Of a stretch of DNA of 64,000 nt, positions 1 through 9,293 are shown piece after piece. The notes beneath the pieces are model-generated. The model was not told the DNA's origin. It searched no databases and saw nothing but the letters and a program-made list of their open reading frames with translations. The position numbers and the translations under genes are program-made. Each line of letters begins with the position of its first letter. The stretch's first letter is position 1. The DNA comes from Bacteroidaceae bacterium (GTDB taxonomy: Bacteria; Bacteroidota; Bacteroidia; Bacteroidales; Bacteroidaceae): the NCBI GenBank assembly GCA_024683455.1, contig JAIKYE010000090.1, forward strand, positions 1-64,000. Direction: 5' to 3'.

Positions 1-365
1 AACACCCTGAGAATGACTATTGGGTGAGGTTCAACTGTCCAGAGTTCACCAGCCTGTGTCCCATTACAGGTCAGCCGGATTTTGCCGAGATACGCATCAA
101 CTATCTGCCCGACAAGAGGATGGTGGAGAGTAAGAGTTTGAAACTTTATCTTTTCAGCTTCCGCAATCATGGTGATTTCCATGAAGACTGCGTAAACAAG
201 ATTATGAAGGATCTGATTAAGCTTATGGATCCCAAATACATCGAGGTTACTGGTATCTTTACGCCAAGGGGTGGAATCAGCATTTATCCGTATGCCAACT
301 ACGGACGTCCAGGAACCAAGTATGCCGAGATGGCTGAGTTCAGGCTACTGCATCACGACCTTTAG
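1..365 (+). CDS. queF: NADPH-dependent 7-cyano-7-deazaguanine reductase QueF (5' end cut off by window)
   Basis: Reduces the nitrile of preQ0 to the amine preQ1 in queuosine (tRNA wobble base) synthesis. The frame is open from base 3, so the gene begins upstream of the window; the GTG at 24 is internal. The family motif around the catalytic cysteine, [14 protein letters not shown], is at about bases 45-86, followed by [22 protein letters not shown]-type residues (substrate/NADPH region) and [12 protein letters not shown] near the end. The visible 120 codons match the short, single-domain type I QueF (about 150-165 residues), so roughly 30-40 residues are missing. The stop codon shares bases 363-364 with the stop of convergent dnaX. 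Other queuosine genes would be to the left, outside the view. Confidence 0.93.
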   Translation, partial: HPENDYWVRFNCPEFTSLCPITGQPDFAEIRINYLPDKRMVESKSLKLYLFSFRNHGDFHEDCVNKIMKDLIKLMDPKYIEVTGIFTPRGGISIYPYANYGRPGTKYAEMAEFRLLHHDL

Positions 366-2122
366 TCGAACTCCAACTCCAATTCCTTTATCAGACTGGT
401 AAGGGAGGGGTTCATCTTCTCCAGTTCCTGAAGGTACTCTTGCTTGCTGTAACTGCGTTGAGCTGTCTCTTGTTCGGTTAGTCGGAAGGACATACTTAAT
501 TCATTGTTCTGCAAGCGTGGACGAAGGTATTTTTCCATGTCCGCCTTCAGCTCGTTCAACTCGTTGATAATCTGAGGACTATTGACGGTAATCTCGATAG
601 AAGACGGCCCCGTGATGTCTGGTTGTAGCATGCGCATGCGTTGTGCTATAGCCATTTGCTCACGTGGAAGCTGGTTTACATAAGCAAACCACTCTTCTTT
701 TAGTGATATATCTTCAAGGGGCTTGTTGACAGTTACCTTCTCTGTTTGAGTCTCTTGTACCTTAGCCTCCGTTTGGCTTTCGGTCGCCTTGTTTCCAAAA
801 TGCTTGAAGCTAACCTTACGAAGGATGACTTTCGGCTCTTTGATGTTGGGCTTGGATACCGTGGGAGCCTGTACTTGGGGCTTTGGCTGCTGAGGTTGAG
901 GCGTAACGGTTGCAACAGGTTTTGTTGTAACAACAGGAGCACTGGCTGCTGTCTGAGACTTTGCAGCCGGCTTAGTGAAAATGGGTTTTAGTATCTTGGC
1001 AGGGCGGCGCCCCGCGTCAGGCACATCTTCTTCTGTTAACTGAGATGCCTGAATGAGGCAGATCTCTACCTGCAAGCGTTTGTTCCTGCTGGTCCTGTAG
1101 GCTTGGTCGCAATCGTTGCAGAGTTTGATGGCCTGATAGAGAAACTTTGTCTTGCATTTTTTTGCCTGCTCCTGGTACTTGGCGCGCATCTTATCGCTCA
1201 TCTCCAGCAAAGGCAGCGTTACGTCATCCTGACTTACCAAAAGGTTGCGCAGATGGGTGGCAAGTCCATTGATGAAGTTGCCTCCGTCGAAGCCCTTGTT
1301 CAGAACGTCGTTTAACAGAAGGAGACTTGATTGTACATTGCCAGCCAGAAAGTAATCTACCAGTTGGAAGTAGTATTCCGTACTCAGCACATTCAGATTC
1401 TTAGCCACCTGTTCGTAGGTGATGTTGCCGCCAGTAAAGCTGACCATCTGGTCGAAGATGCTTAGGGCATCGCGCATACCACCGTCCGCCTTCTCTGCAA
1501 TAAGGCTCAAGGCCTCTGGTTCTGCGGTATATCCTTCTTTCTGAGCGACATACATCAAATGATCAACAGTCAGCTGTGTGGTCATTCGCTGGAAGTCATA
1601 AACCTGACAGCGGCTAAGAATTGTAGGAAGAATCTTATGCTTTTCTGTTGTGGCAAGAATAAAAATAACGTACGATGGCGGTTCCTCCAAGGTCTTCAGA
1701 AAGGCGTTGAAAGCTGAGGCGCTAAGCATGTGCACCTCATCAATGATAAAGACCTTATACTTGCCGATCTGTGGTGGAATCTGAACCTGCTTTGTCAGTT
1801 CGCGAATATCCTCAACGGAGTTGTTGCTGGCAGCATCCAGTTCGTGTATGTTCATAGAACGTTGCTGGTCGAAAGCCACACAACTTTCGCACTGGCCACA
1901 GGCATCACCACCGTCCTTGGGAGAAAGGCAGTTGATGGCTTTGGCAAAGATACGTGCACAAGTCGTCTTGCCGACACCCCTTGGCCCGCAGAATAGGTAG
2001 GCATGTGCCAACTTACCTGAGGCAATAGCATTCTTCAGTGTTGCGGTGAGTGCACGCTGACCCACCACAGCATCAAAATTCAGGGGTCTGTATTTTCGTG
2101 CAGATACAATGTATTCTTCCAT
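362..2122 (-). CDS. dnaX: DNA polymerase III subunit gamma/tau
   Basis: Clamp-loader ATPase of the replicative polymerase, about 586 residues. The N-terminal AAA+ module has Walker [10 protein letters not shown], a zinc-binding cluster of four cysteines (C-x9-C-x2-C-x2-C) after AINC, a DEVHML Walker B and an SRC sensor motif. Domain III follows, then a P/Q/T/K-rich linker (about residues 375-465) and a tau-type C-terminal domain ending ELELEFD. A -7 box (TATTTTTG, complement of 2141-2148) sits over the longer possible start at 2143, so the ATG at 2122 ([13 protein letters not shown]) is chosen. The stop codon overlaps that of convergent queF. No internal frameshift signal for a gamma form was recognised, but I did not examine this exhaustively. 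Confidence 0.96.
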   Translation of the reverse strand: MEEYIVSARKYRPLNFDAVVGQRALTATLKNAIASGKLAHAYLFCGPRGVGKTTCARIFAKAINCLSPKDGGDACGQCESCVAFDQQRSMNIHELDAASNNSVEDIRELTKQVQIPPQIGKYKVFIIDEVHMLSASAFNAFLKTLEEPPSYVIFILATTEKHKILPTILSRCQVYDFQRMTTQLTVDHLMYVAQKEGYTAEPEALSLIAEKADGGMRDALSIFDQMVSFTGGNITYEQVAKNLNVLSTEYYFQLVDYFLAGNVQSSLLLLNDVLNKGFDGGNFINGLATHLRNLLVSQDDVTLPLLEMSDKMRAKYQEQAKKCKTKFLYQAIKLCNDCDQAYRTSRNKRLQVEICLIQASQLTEEDVPDAGRRPAKILKPIFTKPAAKSQTAASAPVVTTKPVATVTPQPQQPKPQVQAPTVSKPNIKEPKVILRKVSFKHFGNKATESQTEAKVQETQTEKVTVNKPLEDISLKEEWFAYVNQLPREQMAIAQRMRMLQPDITGPSSIEITVNSPQIINELNELKADMEKYLRPRLQNNELSMSFRLTEQETAQRSYSKQEYLQELEKMNPSLTSLIKELELEFD

Positions 2123-2140
2123 TCTGTCTATAGTTTTGTG

Positions 2141-2148
2141 CAAAAATA
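2141..2148 (-). promoter_or_regulatory. -7 promoter box of dnaX
   Basis: Complement reads TATTTTTG, a match to the Bacteroidetes TAnnTTTG box, 18 bases before the dnaX ATG. No clear -33 element. Confidence 0.6.
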
Positions 2149-2192
2149 TGAAAAAAATGTGGCTTCTTATTATAAGTGACCATATTTTTTTC

Positions 2193-2200
2193 TACCTTTG
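2193..2200 (+). promoter_or_regulatory. -7 promoter box of the ftsB-like gene
   Basis: TACCTTTG, 21 bases before the ATG at 2222. It overlaps the in-frame TTG at 2198, ruling that out as the start. Confidence 0.7.
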
Positions 2201-2221
2201 CTTAAAATTTGCGCCAAGACT

Positions 2222-2563
2222 ATGAGCCGATTAAATTTCGTCTTTCTATTTATACGCCGTCATAAGTATATGGTGGTTATCTTTTTTATAATCCTCATTG
2301 TGGGGTTTATTGATGATAACAGCTTTATGCATAGGTTTGCCCGTCGCAGTAAGATGGGGCAGTTGAGAAGTGAAATAGAAGCTTACAAAGCTCAGTATGA
2401 GACGGCTGACCGTCAGTTGCGCGAGATGGAGGAAAACCCTAAGAGTGTAGAGAAAATGGCACGCGAGAGATATTTTATGAAACGTCCTGGGGAGGATGTT
2501 TTTGTGATAAGGGATGCCGAGGATGATGCTTCGGATGAGTTGACAACGGATTCTGCTATTTGA
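2222..2563 (+). CDS. FtsB/DivIC-family septum formation initiator
   Basis: Small bitopic cell-division protein, 113 residues: a short basic cytoplasmic N-terminus (MSRLNFVFLFIRRHK), one membrane helix (MVVIFFIILIVGFI), then a periplasmic coiled coil (SKMGQLRSEIEAYKAQYE) and the family's conserved stretch ENPKSVEKMARERYFMKRPGEDVF. Members join FtsL and FtsQ in the divisome. A longer frame begins at 2198 but that codon lies in the promoter box, so the ATG at 2222 is used. The stop is followed closely by a small membrane protein gene that is probably co-transcribed. It could be named ftsB or divIC; the sequence alone does not decide. Confidence 0.88.
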   Translation: MSRLNFVFLFIRRHKYMVVIFFIILIVGFIDDNSFMHRFARRSKMGQLRSEIEAYKAQYETADRQLREMEENPKSVEKMARERYFMKRPGEDVFVIRDAEDDASDELTTDSAI

Positions 2564-2571
2564 TAAGGTTT

Positions 2572-2949
2572 ATGATACGTGAACTTACTTTCCTGGAGAA
2601 TCTGCTTTTTCGTATAGGAGCTATTCTGATGCTCGTTGGTGTTGCTCTTCACATTTTCAATGCAGCGCTTTCATTATATATTTATGCTATTGGTGCCATG
2701 TTTTTCTGCTTGATGCAGTTGCGTGCAGTATATGATGGAAATGACCTGAATGTCATTCGGTTGCGTCGTCAGCAACTGTTTGCCTGTCTGATGTTCTTGG
2801 GTACAGCTGTCTGTATGAGTATGCAGGTTTATCAGTATGGATTTGCTCGCAGAAATGAGTGGGTTGTGGCTTTGGCAATAGGCTGTGTGCTGGAATTATA
2901 TACCGCATGGCGTATTCCCAATGCATTACAAAAGGCAAAAAAGTCTTAA
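2572..2949 (+). CDS. Conserved hypothetical four-helix membrane protein
   Basis: 125 residues, not assigned to a named family. Four hydrophobic segments can be seen: LLFRIGAILMLVGVALHIF, LYIYAIGAMFFCLMQL, LFACLMFLGTAVCMSMQVY and VVALAIGCVLELYTAW, with basic residues between helices 2 and 3 (RLRRQQ) and at the C-terminus (KAKKS), placing these on the cytoplasmic side. It starts 8 bases after the ftsB-like stop (ATG at 2572; an in-frame TTG at 2560 is less likely), so it is probably in that operon. No catalytic motif is apparent; a link to division is only suggested by position. Confidence 0.75.
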   Translation: MIRELTFLENLLFRIGAILMLVGVALHIFNAALSLYIYAIGAMFFCLMQLRAVYDGNDLNVIRLRRQQLFACLMFLGTAVCMSMQVYQYGFARRNEWVVALAIGCVLELYTAWRIPNALQKAKKS

Positions 2950-2987
2950 TTAGTTCTAAAAGTTAGCCTATGTACCTTCTTTTTCCC

Positions 2988-2995
2988 TATCTTTG
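2988..2995 (+). promoter_or_regulatory. -7 promoter box before the DUF4369-like lipoprotein
   Basis: TATCTTTG, 24 bases before the ATG at 3020. It suggests a second transcript starts here within the same-strand gene run. Confidence 0.6.
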
Positions 2996-3019
2996 TATTA
3001 CCGAATGTTAAGGTGTGAT

Positions 3020-3718
3020 ATGAAGAAGTTTTTTATCTCTTTAATCTTAGGGGCTGTTACGTTTGCCTCATGCTCAGATCAATATCTTGTTTCTGGGTCA
3101 TCCGATGTAGAAGGATTGGAGGGCAGAATGCTATATCTCAGAGTTTTCAAGGAAAATAACATGTGTGCCATAGATTCCTCCAGAGTGATTCATGGTAGGT
3201 TCAAATTCCGCGGAGTTATGGATTCTGTGATGATGGCAAATGTCTTTCTTGATGATAATAGCGTTATGCCTGTAGTGTTGGAGAATGGTGATGTCAGTGT
3301 ACGTATTGACGAGAGTATTCAAAGTGCAACAGGTACCCCGCTGAATGACAGCCTTTCCAGTTTCATACAAAAGAAGTCTCAGATAGATGCCCGTATAGCA
3401 GAATTGCCACATCTGGAGTCGCAGATGATAATGAACGGCATAGATCACGACCAGATTCTCCTGAAGTTGGGGCAGCAGGCTCGTGATTTGGAAATGGAGA
3501 ATGATAAGTTGATAACTCGTTTCATCCGTTCCAATTATAATAATGTGTTAGGTCCGGGTGTCTTTATGATAATGACCAGCGGTTTCCAATATCCTATCTT
3601 GAATCCACAAATTGAGGAAATTATCTCGCAGGCTCCTCCATACTTTATGAATCACCCCTACGTGAAGGAGTACATAAAGGCGGCAGAGAGTAATATGGAA
3701 AAGTTGCGTCAGTATTAA
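3020..3718 (+). CDS. DUF4369-like lipoprotein
   Basis: 232 residues. The N-terminus MKKFFISLILGAVTFASC is a lipoprotein signal with the lipidated Cys at residue 18, so the product should be anchored in an envelope membrane. The following region (GRMLYLRVFKENN...SSRVIHGRFKFRGVMDS) has the beta-strand pattern of DUF4369, the domain found before thioredoxin folds in Bacteroidetes thiol-disulfide proteins. No thioredoxin domain or CxxC follows; the rest is helical with a coiled-coil-like stretch (QQARDLEMENDKLITRFI). The start at 3020 is preferred over 2993 and 3005 because of the promoter box and the signal peptide. Its role is unknown. plsC follows 10 bases downstream. Confidence 0.75.
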   Translation: MKKFFISLILGAVTFASCSDQYLVSGSSDVEGLEGRMLYLRVFKENNMCAIDSSRVIHGRFKFRGVMDSVMMANVFLDDNSVMPVVLENGDVSVRIDESIQSATGTPLNDSLSSFIQKKSQIDARIAELPHLESQMIMNGIDHDQILLKLGQQARDLEMENDKLITRFIRSNYNNVLGPGVFMIMTSGFQYPILNPQIEEIISQAPPYFMNHPYVKEYIKAAESNMEKLRQY

Positions 3719-3728
3719 TTATCCCTGT

Positions 3729-4484
3729 ATGAAATATCTGTATTGGTTTTACCAGTTGTTTATTGCTGCTCCCATTCTCTTGACAGCAACTATTCTTTGT
3801 GCAGTAACCGTAATATTATTAGGTCCCATCTGGCCTGCATGGATTGGGTACTATCCTCCTATGGTCTGGAGCCGGTTGATGTGTTGGGTATGCTTGCTTC
3901 CTGTTAAGGTAGAGGGAAGGGAACATCTGGAAAAACACCAGTCTTATATTTTTGTGAGCAATCATCAGGGGGCTTTTGATATTTTTCTGGTTTATGGCTT
4001 TTTGGGCAGGAATTTCAGATGGATGATGAAAAAATCCTTGCGTAAAATCCCCTTGGTAGGTAAGGCCTGTGAGAGAGCAGGGCACGTGATGGTGGATAAG
4101 AGCGGCCCAAAGGCTATTAATGCGACTTGTGAACAAGGAAGAAAGGTGTTGCGCGGCGGCATCAGCCTGGTGGTTTTCCCTGAGGGAGCACGTACGTTTA
4201 CCGGTCATATGGGTAAGTTTCGCAGAGGGGCGTTCCAAATGGCTCATCAGTTGCAGCTGCCTGTAGTTCCTGTCACCATTGACGGCTCTTTTGATGTCTT
4301 GTCTCGGCAGAAAGGATTTAGCTTTGTCACATGGCATCCCTTACGACTCGTCATTCATGAACCTATCCTTCCGAAACCACAAGATGAGGATGAAATAAAG
4401 GATGTTTTGGAAGAGAGTTATCAGGCAGTCATGTCGGCATTGCCGAAGAAGTATCAAGGCTTTGTAGAGAATCCTGATCAATGA
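3729..4484 (+). CDS. plsC: 1-acyl-sn-glycerol-3-phosphate acyltransferase
   Basis: Transfers an acyl chain to lysophosphatidic acid to make phosphatidic acid, the precursor of membrane phospholipids. 251 residues. An N-terminal hydrophobic segment (FIAAPILLTATILCAVTVILL) anchors it in the inner membrane. The catalytic HX4D motif is NHQGAFD and the glycerol-phosphate binding motif is FPEGARTFTG; GKFRRGAFQMA and VPVTIDGS blocks of the family are also present. Length is typical. The end overlaps the next gene in an ATGA (4481-4484), implying translational coupling. Acyl chain preference cannot be told from sequence. Confidence 0.92.
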   Translation: MKYLYWFYQLFIAAPILLTATILCAVTVILLGPIWPAWIGYYPPMVWSRLMCWVCLLPVKVEGREHLEKHQSYIFVSNHQGAFDIFLVYGFLGRNFRWMMKKSLRKIPLVGKACERAGHVMVDKSGPKAINATCEQGRKVLRGGISLVVFPEGARTFTGHMGKFRRGAFQMAHQLQLPVVPVTIDGSFDVLSRQKGFSFVTWHPLRLVIHEPILPKPQDEDEIKDVLEESYQAVMSALPKKYQGFVENPDQ

Positions 4485-5350
4485 TATATACCCATCGATA
4501 TACTATTCACGAAGCAGCCAGTTATGTAAACTGGCTTTATTTCTTTCACGCATGGGGGTTTCCTGCCCGTTATAGCAGTATAGCTAAGGTGCACGGATGT
4601 GTGGCATGCAGACAGAACTGGCTGCAGGCCTTTCCTGAAGATGAGAGGGGGCGGGCAGAACAGGCTATGAAGCTCTTTGATGAGGCACAGCAACTTCTGC
4701 GTAAATGGGATGAGGCTGGTTATTGCACAACTTTTTGTGTTGGGCTTTTTGATGCTAATTCAGATGGTGAAGATATTGTCCTTCTCGAATCTGGACAGCG
4801 GATTCCTTTCCTTCGCCAGCAAAATGCCGATGAAGGGAAACCTTGTTTTTGCTTAGCCGATTTTGTGCGTCCACGGTCTTCTGGCATCCCTGACAAGATA
4901 GGCGTCTTTGCCAGTACCGTCCCCAATACTATTCCAATCAAGGGGCTTGAAGAGAGTCTGGTTGCCGACCGTCTGGCTGAAGCAACTGCTGAACTGGGTC
5001 ATTTGCAGACAAGGCGCGAATGGTGGGGATATGCTCCTGACGAGCATCTGACTATAGAAGAACTCTTTTCTGAGCAGTATCAGGGTAAGCGTCCTGCCGT
5101 AGGCTATCCTTCATTGCCCGACCAAAGCATTTGTTTCTTGCTTTCTGATTTGTTGGATTTCCCTTCTCTGGGCATAGAGTTGACAGAGAATGGTGCTATG
5201 ATTCCTCATGCCAGTACCTGTGGTTTTATGTTCTCACATCCTGCAACTTGTCATTTTTCTGTTGGCAAGGTGGGGGATGATCAACTTCAGGATTACGCTA
5301 AGCGCAGAGGGGTTAAGGAAGACTTTCTTAGGAAGTTCCTTAAAGCTTAA
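4481..5350 (+). CDS. Free-standing MetH reactivation domain (B12-dependent methionine synthase activation protein)
   Basis: 289 residues that align along their whole length with the C-terminal AdoMet-binding domain of cobalamin-dependent methionine synthase. Landmarks are VNWLYFFHAWGFPARY, LFDEAQQLLRK, ANSDGEDI, FLRQQ, CLADFV, DRLAEATAELGH, the AdoMet site KRPAVGYPSLPDQ and LTENGAMIPHASTCGFMFSHP. In MetH this domain remethylates oxidised cob(II)alamin with AdoMet. Here it is a separate polypeptide, so the catalytic MetH modules are presumably encoded elsewhere without it. The ATG overlaps the plsC stop. The stop codon shares TTAA (5347-5350) with convergent pyrC. No cobalamin riboswitch is seen upstream. 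Confidence 0.88.
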   Translation: MIYTHRYTIHEAASYVNWLYFFHAWGFPARYSSIAKVHGCVACRQNWLQAFPEDERGRAEQAMKLFDEAQQLLRKWDEAGYCTTFCVGLFDANSDGEDIVLLESGQRIPFLRQQNADEGKPCFCLADFVRPRSSGIPDKIGVFASTVPNTIPIKGLEESLVADRLAEATAELGHLQTRREWWGYAPDEHLTIEELFSEQYQGKRPAVGYPSLPDQSICFLLSDLLDFPSLGIELTENGAMIPHASTCGFMFSHPATCHFSVGKVGDDQLQDYAKRRGVKEDFLRKFLKA

Positions 5351-6660
5351 TTGAATTTGGCTGCTTGCCCTAAGACTGCGGTGTTTACCTGCTTCCCGTC
5401 CCAAACAAGTTGACCGTTTACGTAAGTGCTTTCAATGTTCCAATTGAAACTTCTGCCTTCCAACGGACTCCATCCGCAACGGCTTTGTATAATCTCCTTC
5501 TTTACCTGCCAAGGGCTATTGGGCCGAAGCAAAACCAAGTCGGCATGATAACCCTCACGTATGAAGCCGCGTTTCTCTATTCCAAAAAGACGGGCGGGAT
5601 TATGGCACATAAGTTCTACCATACGCTGGATGGTAAGAACACCTTCGTCCACAAGGCTCAACATAGCCGGAAGGCTGAACTGAACCATTGGCATTCCGCT
5701 CATGGCTTTGCAGCATTCGCCTTCTTTTTCGCTAAGCAGATGAGGCGCGTGGTCTGTTCCTACAACAGAGATTCTTCTATCTGTAAGTGCCTGACGGAGT
5801 GCCTGTCTGTCTGCAGAGCTCTTGATGGCAGGATTACATTTGATGCGTGTGCCAAGGGTTGCGTAATCCTGATCTGAGAAGAGGAGGTGAGCTACGCAAG
5901 CTTCGGCTGTTATCTGTTTGTCGTTGGGGGAGAAAAGGTTCAGTTCCTTGGCTGTAGTCAAATGGGCTACATGCAGTCGTGCGCCCGTTTCTTTGGCAAG
6001 CTTGACTGCTAATTCCGTACTTAGGTAACAGGCCTCCGCATCGCGAATCTCTGGATGGTGGATTACGTCAGGATCTTCGCCGTATAATGATTTAGCCTCT
6101 GCCATTCGCTGATTGATGCGATTGGTATCCTCGCAATGTGTCATCAGCAGGGTGGGGCAATGGCGGAAGATGTTCCTGAGCGCTTCCTCTTTATCTACCA
6201 ACATGTTGCCTGTGCTGCTACCCATGAAGAGCTTGACACCAGGAACACTGTGAATATCCACGTTGCGGATTTCCTGTAGATTGTCGTTTGTGGCGCCTAA
6301 AAAGAAACCATAGTTGACGTGGCACTTTTGGGCAGCCATCTTATAGCGTTCTTTTAAGAGAGAAAGGGTGGTGGTTTGTGGAGAGACGTTAGGCATATCC
6401 AGTACGGTGGTAACGCCTCCGGCTGCTGCCGCGCGAGTTTCTGTATCCATGTCGGCCTTGTGCGTAAGGCCCGGATCGCGCATATGTACGTGATCGTCTA
6501 TAACACCAGGAAGCAGGAAAGTTTTTTCCCTAAAATCCTTTTGGCTTAAAGGTTGCTCGGATTTAGTTATTTTGGAGATTATGCCATCTTCAACAACAAC
6601 AGAACCAAGGAAAATCTCTCCTTCGTTGACAACTACAACATCCTTAATCTCGAAATTCAT
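5347..6660 (-). CDS. pyrC: Dihydroorotase
   Basis: Cyclises carbamoyl aspartate to dihydroorotate, the third step of pyrimidine synthesis. 437 residues. The metal-binding motif DDHVHMRDPG is at about residues 55-64, followed by GGVTTVLDMPN; later ligands lie in MTHCED, LHVAHLTTAKE and GTDHAPH. The pattern fits class I dihydroorotases (the AllB/PyrC amidohydrolase type). Allantoinase is the main alternative, but the HVHMRDPG and GTDHAPH contexts favour dihydroorotase. Its ATG follows immediately after the stop of the glycosyltransferase gene (6661), so the two are probably translated from one mRNA. Confidence 0.9.
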   Translation of the reverse strand: MNFEIKDVVVVNEGEIFLGSVVVEDGIISKITKSEQPLSQKDFREKTFLLPGVIDDHVHMRDPGLTHKADMDTETRAAAAGGVTTVLDMPNVSPQTTTLSLLKERYKMAAQKCHVNYGFFLGATNDNLQEIRNVDIHSVPGVKLFMGSSTGNMLVDKEEALRNIFRHCPTLLMTHCEDTNRINQRMAEAKSLYGEDPDVIHHPEIRDAEACYLSTELAVKLAKETGARLHVAHLTTAKELNLFSPNDKQITAEACVAHLLFSDQDYATLGTRIKCNPAIKSSADRQALRQALTDRRISVVGTDHAPHLLSEKEGECCKAMSGMPMVQFSLPAMLSLVDEGVLTIQRMVELMCHNPARLFGIEKRGFIREGYHADLVLLRPNSPWQVKKEIIQSRCGWSPLEGRSFNWNIESTYVNGQLVWDGKQVNTAVLGQAAKFN

Positions 6661-7404
6661 TTAAGCCTTTTTTCTGACTTTTCCTAATCTTAATTTGATG
6701 ACGCCAAAGAGAGCTTCGCCAAAAATGCCGCCGCTCATCTTGCTGGTTCCTAATTCGCGATTCACAAAAATGACAGGAACCTCTTTAACCTTGAATCCTA
6801 GTTGGACTGCCGTGTACTTCATCTCAATCTGGAAGGCATAGCCCTTGAAGCGGATATGCTCAAGATCGATGGCTTCCAGCACTTGGCGCTTATAGCAAAC
6901 AAAGCCGGCAGTAGTGTCTCGGAGGGATATTCCTAATACGGTACGTACGTAGGCTGAAGCATAATAACTCATCAATACACGACCTATAGGCCAGTTGACA
7001 ACGTTCACCCCAGTAACATATCGGCTACCCACGGAAACGTCATATCCGTCATCGTGGCATGCTGCATAGAGGCGGGGTAGGTCGGCAGGATTGTGACTGA
7101 AGTCAGCATCCATTTCTATGACGTAATCGTATTTTTCCTCTATAGCCCATTGGAAACCTCTGATATATGCCGTTCCAAGTCCCAATTTCCCACTTCTTTC
7201 AATAATAAACAGGCGGTCTTGGAATTCTGAGTTCATCAGGTCTTTGACAATCTGAGCTGTCCCGTCTGGACTTCCATCGTCTATGATAAGTACATCAAAT
7301 CCTTTCTCAAGACTAGTGACAGCCCTGATGATGGCTTCTATGTTCTCCTTTTCGTTGTATGTAGGAATAATGACTACTGCGTCATTCTTGTGCTTTGTTT
7401 CCAT
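6661..7404 (-). CDS. Polyprenol-phosphate mannosyltransferase-like GT2 glycosyltransferase
   Basis: 247 residues, a single GT-A fold domain. Motifs are VIIPTYNEKENIEAII, IIDDGSPDGT, the DXD-like EMDADFSHNP, VGSRYVTG and DTTAGFVCYKR. These match dolichol/polyprenol-phosphate mannose synthases, which load a sugar from a nucleotide donor onto an undecaprenyl-type carrier for use across the membrane. There is no C-terminal membrane domain, so it is the short bacterial form. The donor sugar is not certain. A -7 box lies 33 bases upstream and pyrC follows without a gap. Confidence 0.87.
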   Translation of the reverse strand: METKHKNDAVVIIPTYNEKENIEAIIRAVTSLEKGFDVLIIDDGSPDGTAQIVKDLMNSEFQDRLFIIERSGKLGLGTAYIRGFQWAIEEKYDYVIEMDADFSHNPADLPRLYAACHDDGYDVSVGSRYVTGVNVVNWPIGRVLMSYYASAYVRTVLGISLRDTTAGFVCYKRQVLEAIDLEHIRFKGYAFQIEMKYTAVQLGFKVKEVPVIFVNRELGTSKMSGGIFGEALFGVIKLRLGKVRKKA

Positions 7405-7436
7405 ATTTTATCAATAAAGTCAATGTTTGTATTTGG

Positions 7437-7444
7437 CAAAGATA
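7437..7444 (-). promoter_or_regulatory. -7 promoter box of the GT2-pyrC operon
   Basis: Complement reads TATCTTTG, 32 bases before the GT2 start codon at 7404. Confidence 0.65.
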
Positions 7445-7539
7445 CGATTTTTTGTAATGCTAAGCCACTATTATGGGGAAAAAGTTATGGATTAATGGAA
7501 AAAATATGATTATTTTAACAATGATTAGATTATTCTTTG

Positions 7540-7547
7540 TAACTTTG
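7540..7547 (+). promoter_or_regulatory. -7 promoter box of guaA
   Basis: TAACTTTG, 30 bases before the ATG at 7578. It lies inside the longest open frame and so argues for the shorter start. Confidence 0.65.
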
Positions 7548-7577
7548 CCGTTGCAAATAAATGAAGGTAGGCCGCAT

Positions 7578-9203
7578 ATGCAGCAACAAAAAGTTATAAT
7601 TTTAGATTTTGGTTCACAGACTACCCAACTTATAGCGAGAAGATTGCGTGAATTGGATACTTTCTGTGAAATTCTCCCTTACAATAAGTTTCCAGTTGGT
7701 GACTCCGATGTCATAGGTGTTATTTTGGCAGGAAGTCCCTTCAGTGTTTATGATCCAGAGGCCTTTAAGGTGGACTTGAGCCAGTTCATAGGCAAACTCC
7801 CAGTTCTGGGAATCTGCTATGGAGCTCAGTACATTGCTTATAATAACGGAGGTAATGTAGAGCCGGCAGGTAGCCGTGAGTATGGTCGTCAGAACTTGAC
7901 AACTATCGATAAGGACTGTCCTTTGTTCAAGGGATTTGACGACAATAGTCAGGTGTGGATGTCACATGGCGATACCATTACTGCTATTCCTGAAGGAGCG
8001 CAAGTTGCAGCAAGCACTCAGCAAGTTCAGAATGCAGCTTATTATATTCCATCGTTTAAGGGTGGAAAGCCTGTTTTCGGTGTTCAGTTCCATCCAGAGG
8101 TATTCCATAGTGTTCAGGGTCCTCTCTTGCTGAAGAATTTTGTTGTTGATATTTGCGGTGGCAGACAAGATTGGTCTGCAGCTAACTACATAGAAACAAC
8201 AGTACGTGAGTTGCGTGAGCAGATAGGAACAGACAGAGTAATCCTTGGTCTTTCCGGTGGTGTTGACAGTAGCGTATGTGCTGTATTGTTGAACAGAGCT
8301 ATCGGTAGCCAGTTGACATGTATCTTTGTAGATCATGGCATGCTTCGTAAGAATGAGTTCACAGATGTGATGCGTGATTACGAGTGCTTAGGTCTGAATG
8401 TTATAGGTGTTGATGCCAGCGAGAAGTTCTTGTCAGACCTTGATGGTGTTACTGAGCCCGAGAAGAAACGTAAAATCATCGGTCGTGACTTTATAGAAGT
8501 CTTCAACGAGCAGGCAAGGAAGATTACTGATGCCAAATGGCTGGCTCAGGGAACAATCTATCCTGATCGTATTGAGAGTCTTAACATAACAGGTAAGGTT
8601 ATAAAGAGCCACCATAATGTAGGTGGTCTGCCAGAAGAGATGCATCTTTCTCTCTGCGAGCCTCTGAAGTGGTTGTTCAAAGATGAGGTACGTAGAGTAG
8701 GACGTGAGTTGGGAATGCCTGAGCACCTTATCACACGTCATCCTTTCCCTGGGCCTGGATTGGCTGTCCGTATTCTTGGTGCGATAACCCGCGAGAAGGT
8801 TCGTATCCTGCAGGATGCGGATGATATCTATATCCGTGGTCTTCGTGAGTACAAGGTGAAACTGAGTGGTGAGGAAGCACGGAGAGTTTTAGCAGCAGGT
8901 GTACCTGCCAATATGGAGAATGGCGAGATAGAGGTTAGTCTGTATGATCAGATATGGCAGGCTGGAACAATATTGCTTTCTGAGGTTAGAAGCGTAGGTG
9001 TTATGGGTGATGAACGTACATACGAGAATCCTGTTGCCTTGCGTGCGGTGACCAGTACAGATGCCATGACAGCTGACTGGGCACATTTGCCTTATGACTT
9101 TATGGCAAAGGTGAGCACAGAGATAATAAATAAGGTGAAGGGTGTGAACAGAGTGTGCTACGATATCTCTTCAAAACCGCCTTCGACGATAGAGTGGGAG
9201 TAA
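7578..9203 (+). CDS. guaA: GMP synthase (glutamine-hydrolysing)
   Basis: Converts XMP to GMP with glutamine and ATP. 541 residues. The N-terminal class I amidotransferase domain has the nucleophile in [10 protein letters not shown] and the His/Glu pair in [11 protein letters not shown]. The ATP-pyrophosphatase domain has the P-loop LSGGVDSSV (about residue 226), and the GMP-synthase C-terminal dimerisation domain ends [18 protein letters not shown], the family hallmark. The open frame extends back to 7473, but 7473-7577 contains the promoter box and has no family similarity, so the ATG at 7578 ([17 protein letters not shown]) is used. A 90-base gap leads to the next plus-strand gene. Confidence 0.96.
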   Translation: MQQQKVIILDFGSQTTQLIARRLRELDTFCEILPYNKFPVGDSDVIGVILAGSPFSVYDPEAFKVDLSQFIGKLPVLGICYGAQYIAYNNGGNVEPAGSREYGRQNLTTIDKDCPLFKGFDDNSQVWMSHGDTITAIPEGAQVAASTQQVQNAAYYIPSFKGGKPVFGVQFHPEVFHSVQGPLLLKNFVVDICGGRQDWSAANYIETTVRELREQIGTDRVILGLSGGVDSSVCAVLLNRAIGSQLTCIFVDHGMLRKNEFTDVMRDYECLGLNVIGVDASEKFLSDLDGVTEPEKKRKIIGRDFIEVFNEQARKITDAKWLAQGTIYPDRIESLNITGKVIKSHHNVGGLPEEMHLSLCEPLKWLFKDEVRRVGRELGMPEHLITRHPFPGPGLAVRILGAITREKVRILQDADDIYIRGLREYKVKLSGEEARRVLAAGVPANMENGEIEVSLYDQIWQAGTILLSEVRSVGVMGDERTYENPVALRAVTSTDAMTADWAHLPYDFMAKVSTEIINKVKGVNRVCYDISSKPPSTIEWE

Positions 9204-9293
9204 TACGAGATTATTCCATCTTCTCCGTTTTTTTTGAGGGACGGGGTGTGTAGCATACTATAAATCAGTACCATAGAATTAAAGTTCGTCAAG

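Noticed and set aside
4400-4490. Cobalamin or SAM riboswitch before the MetH-activation gene
   Set aside because: The gene's ATG overlaps plsC, leaving no leader, and no conserved B12-box or SAM-box element was seen.
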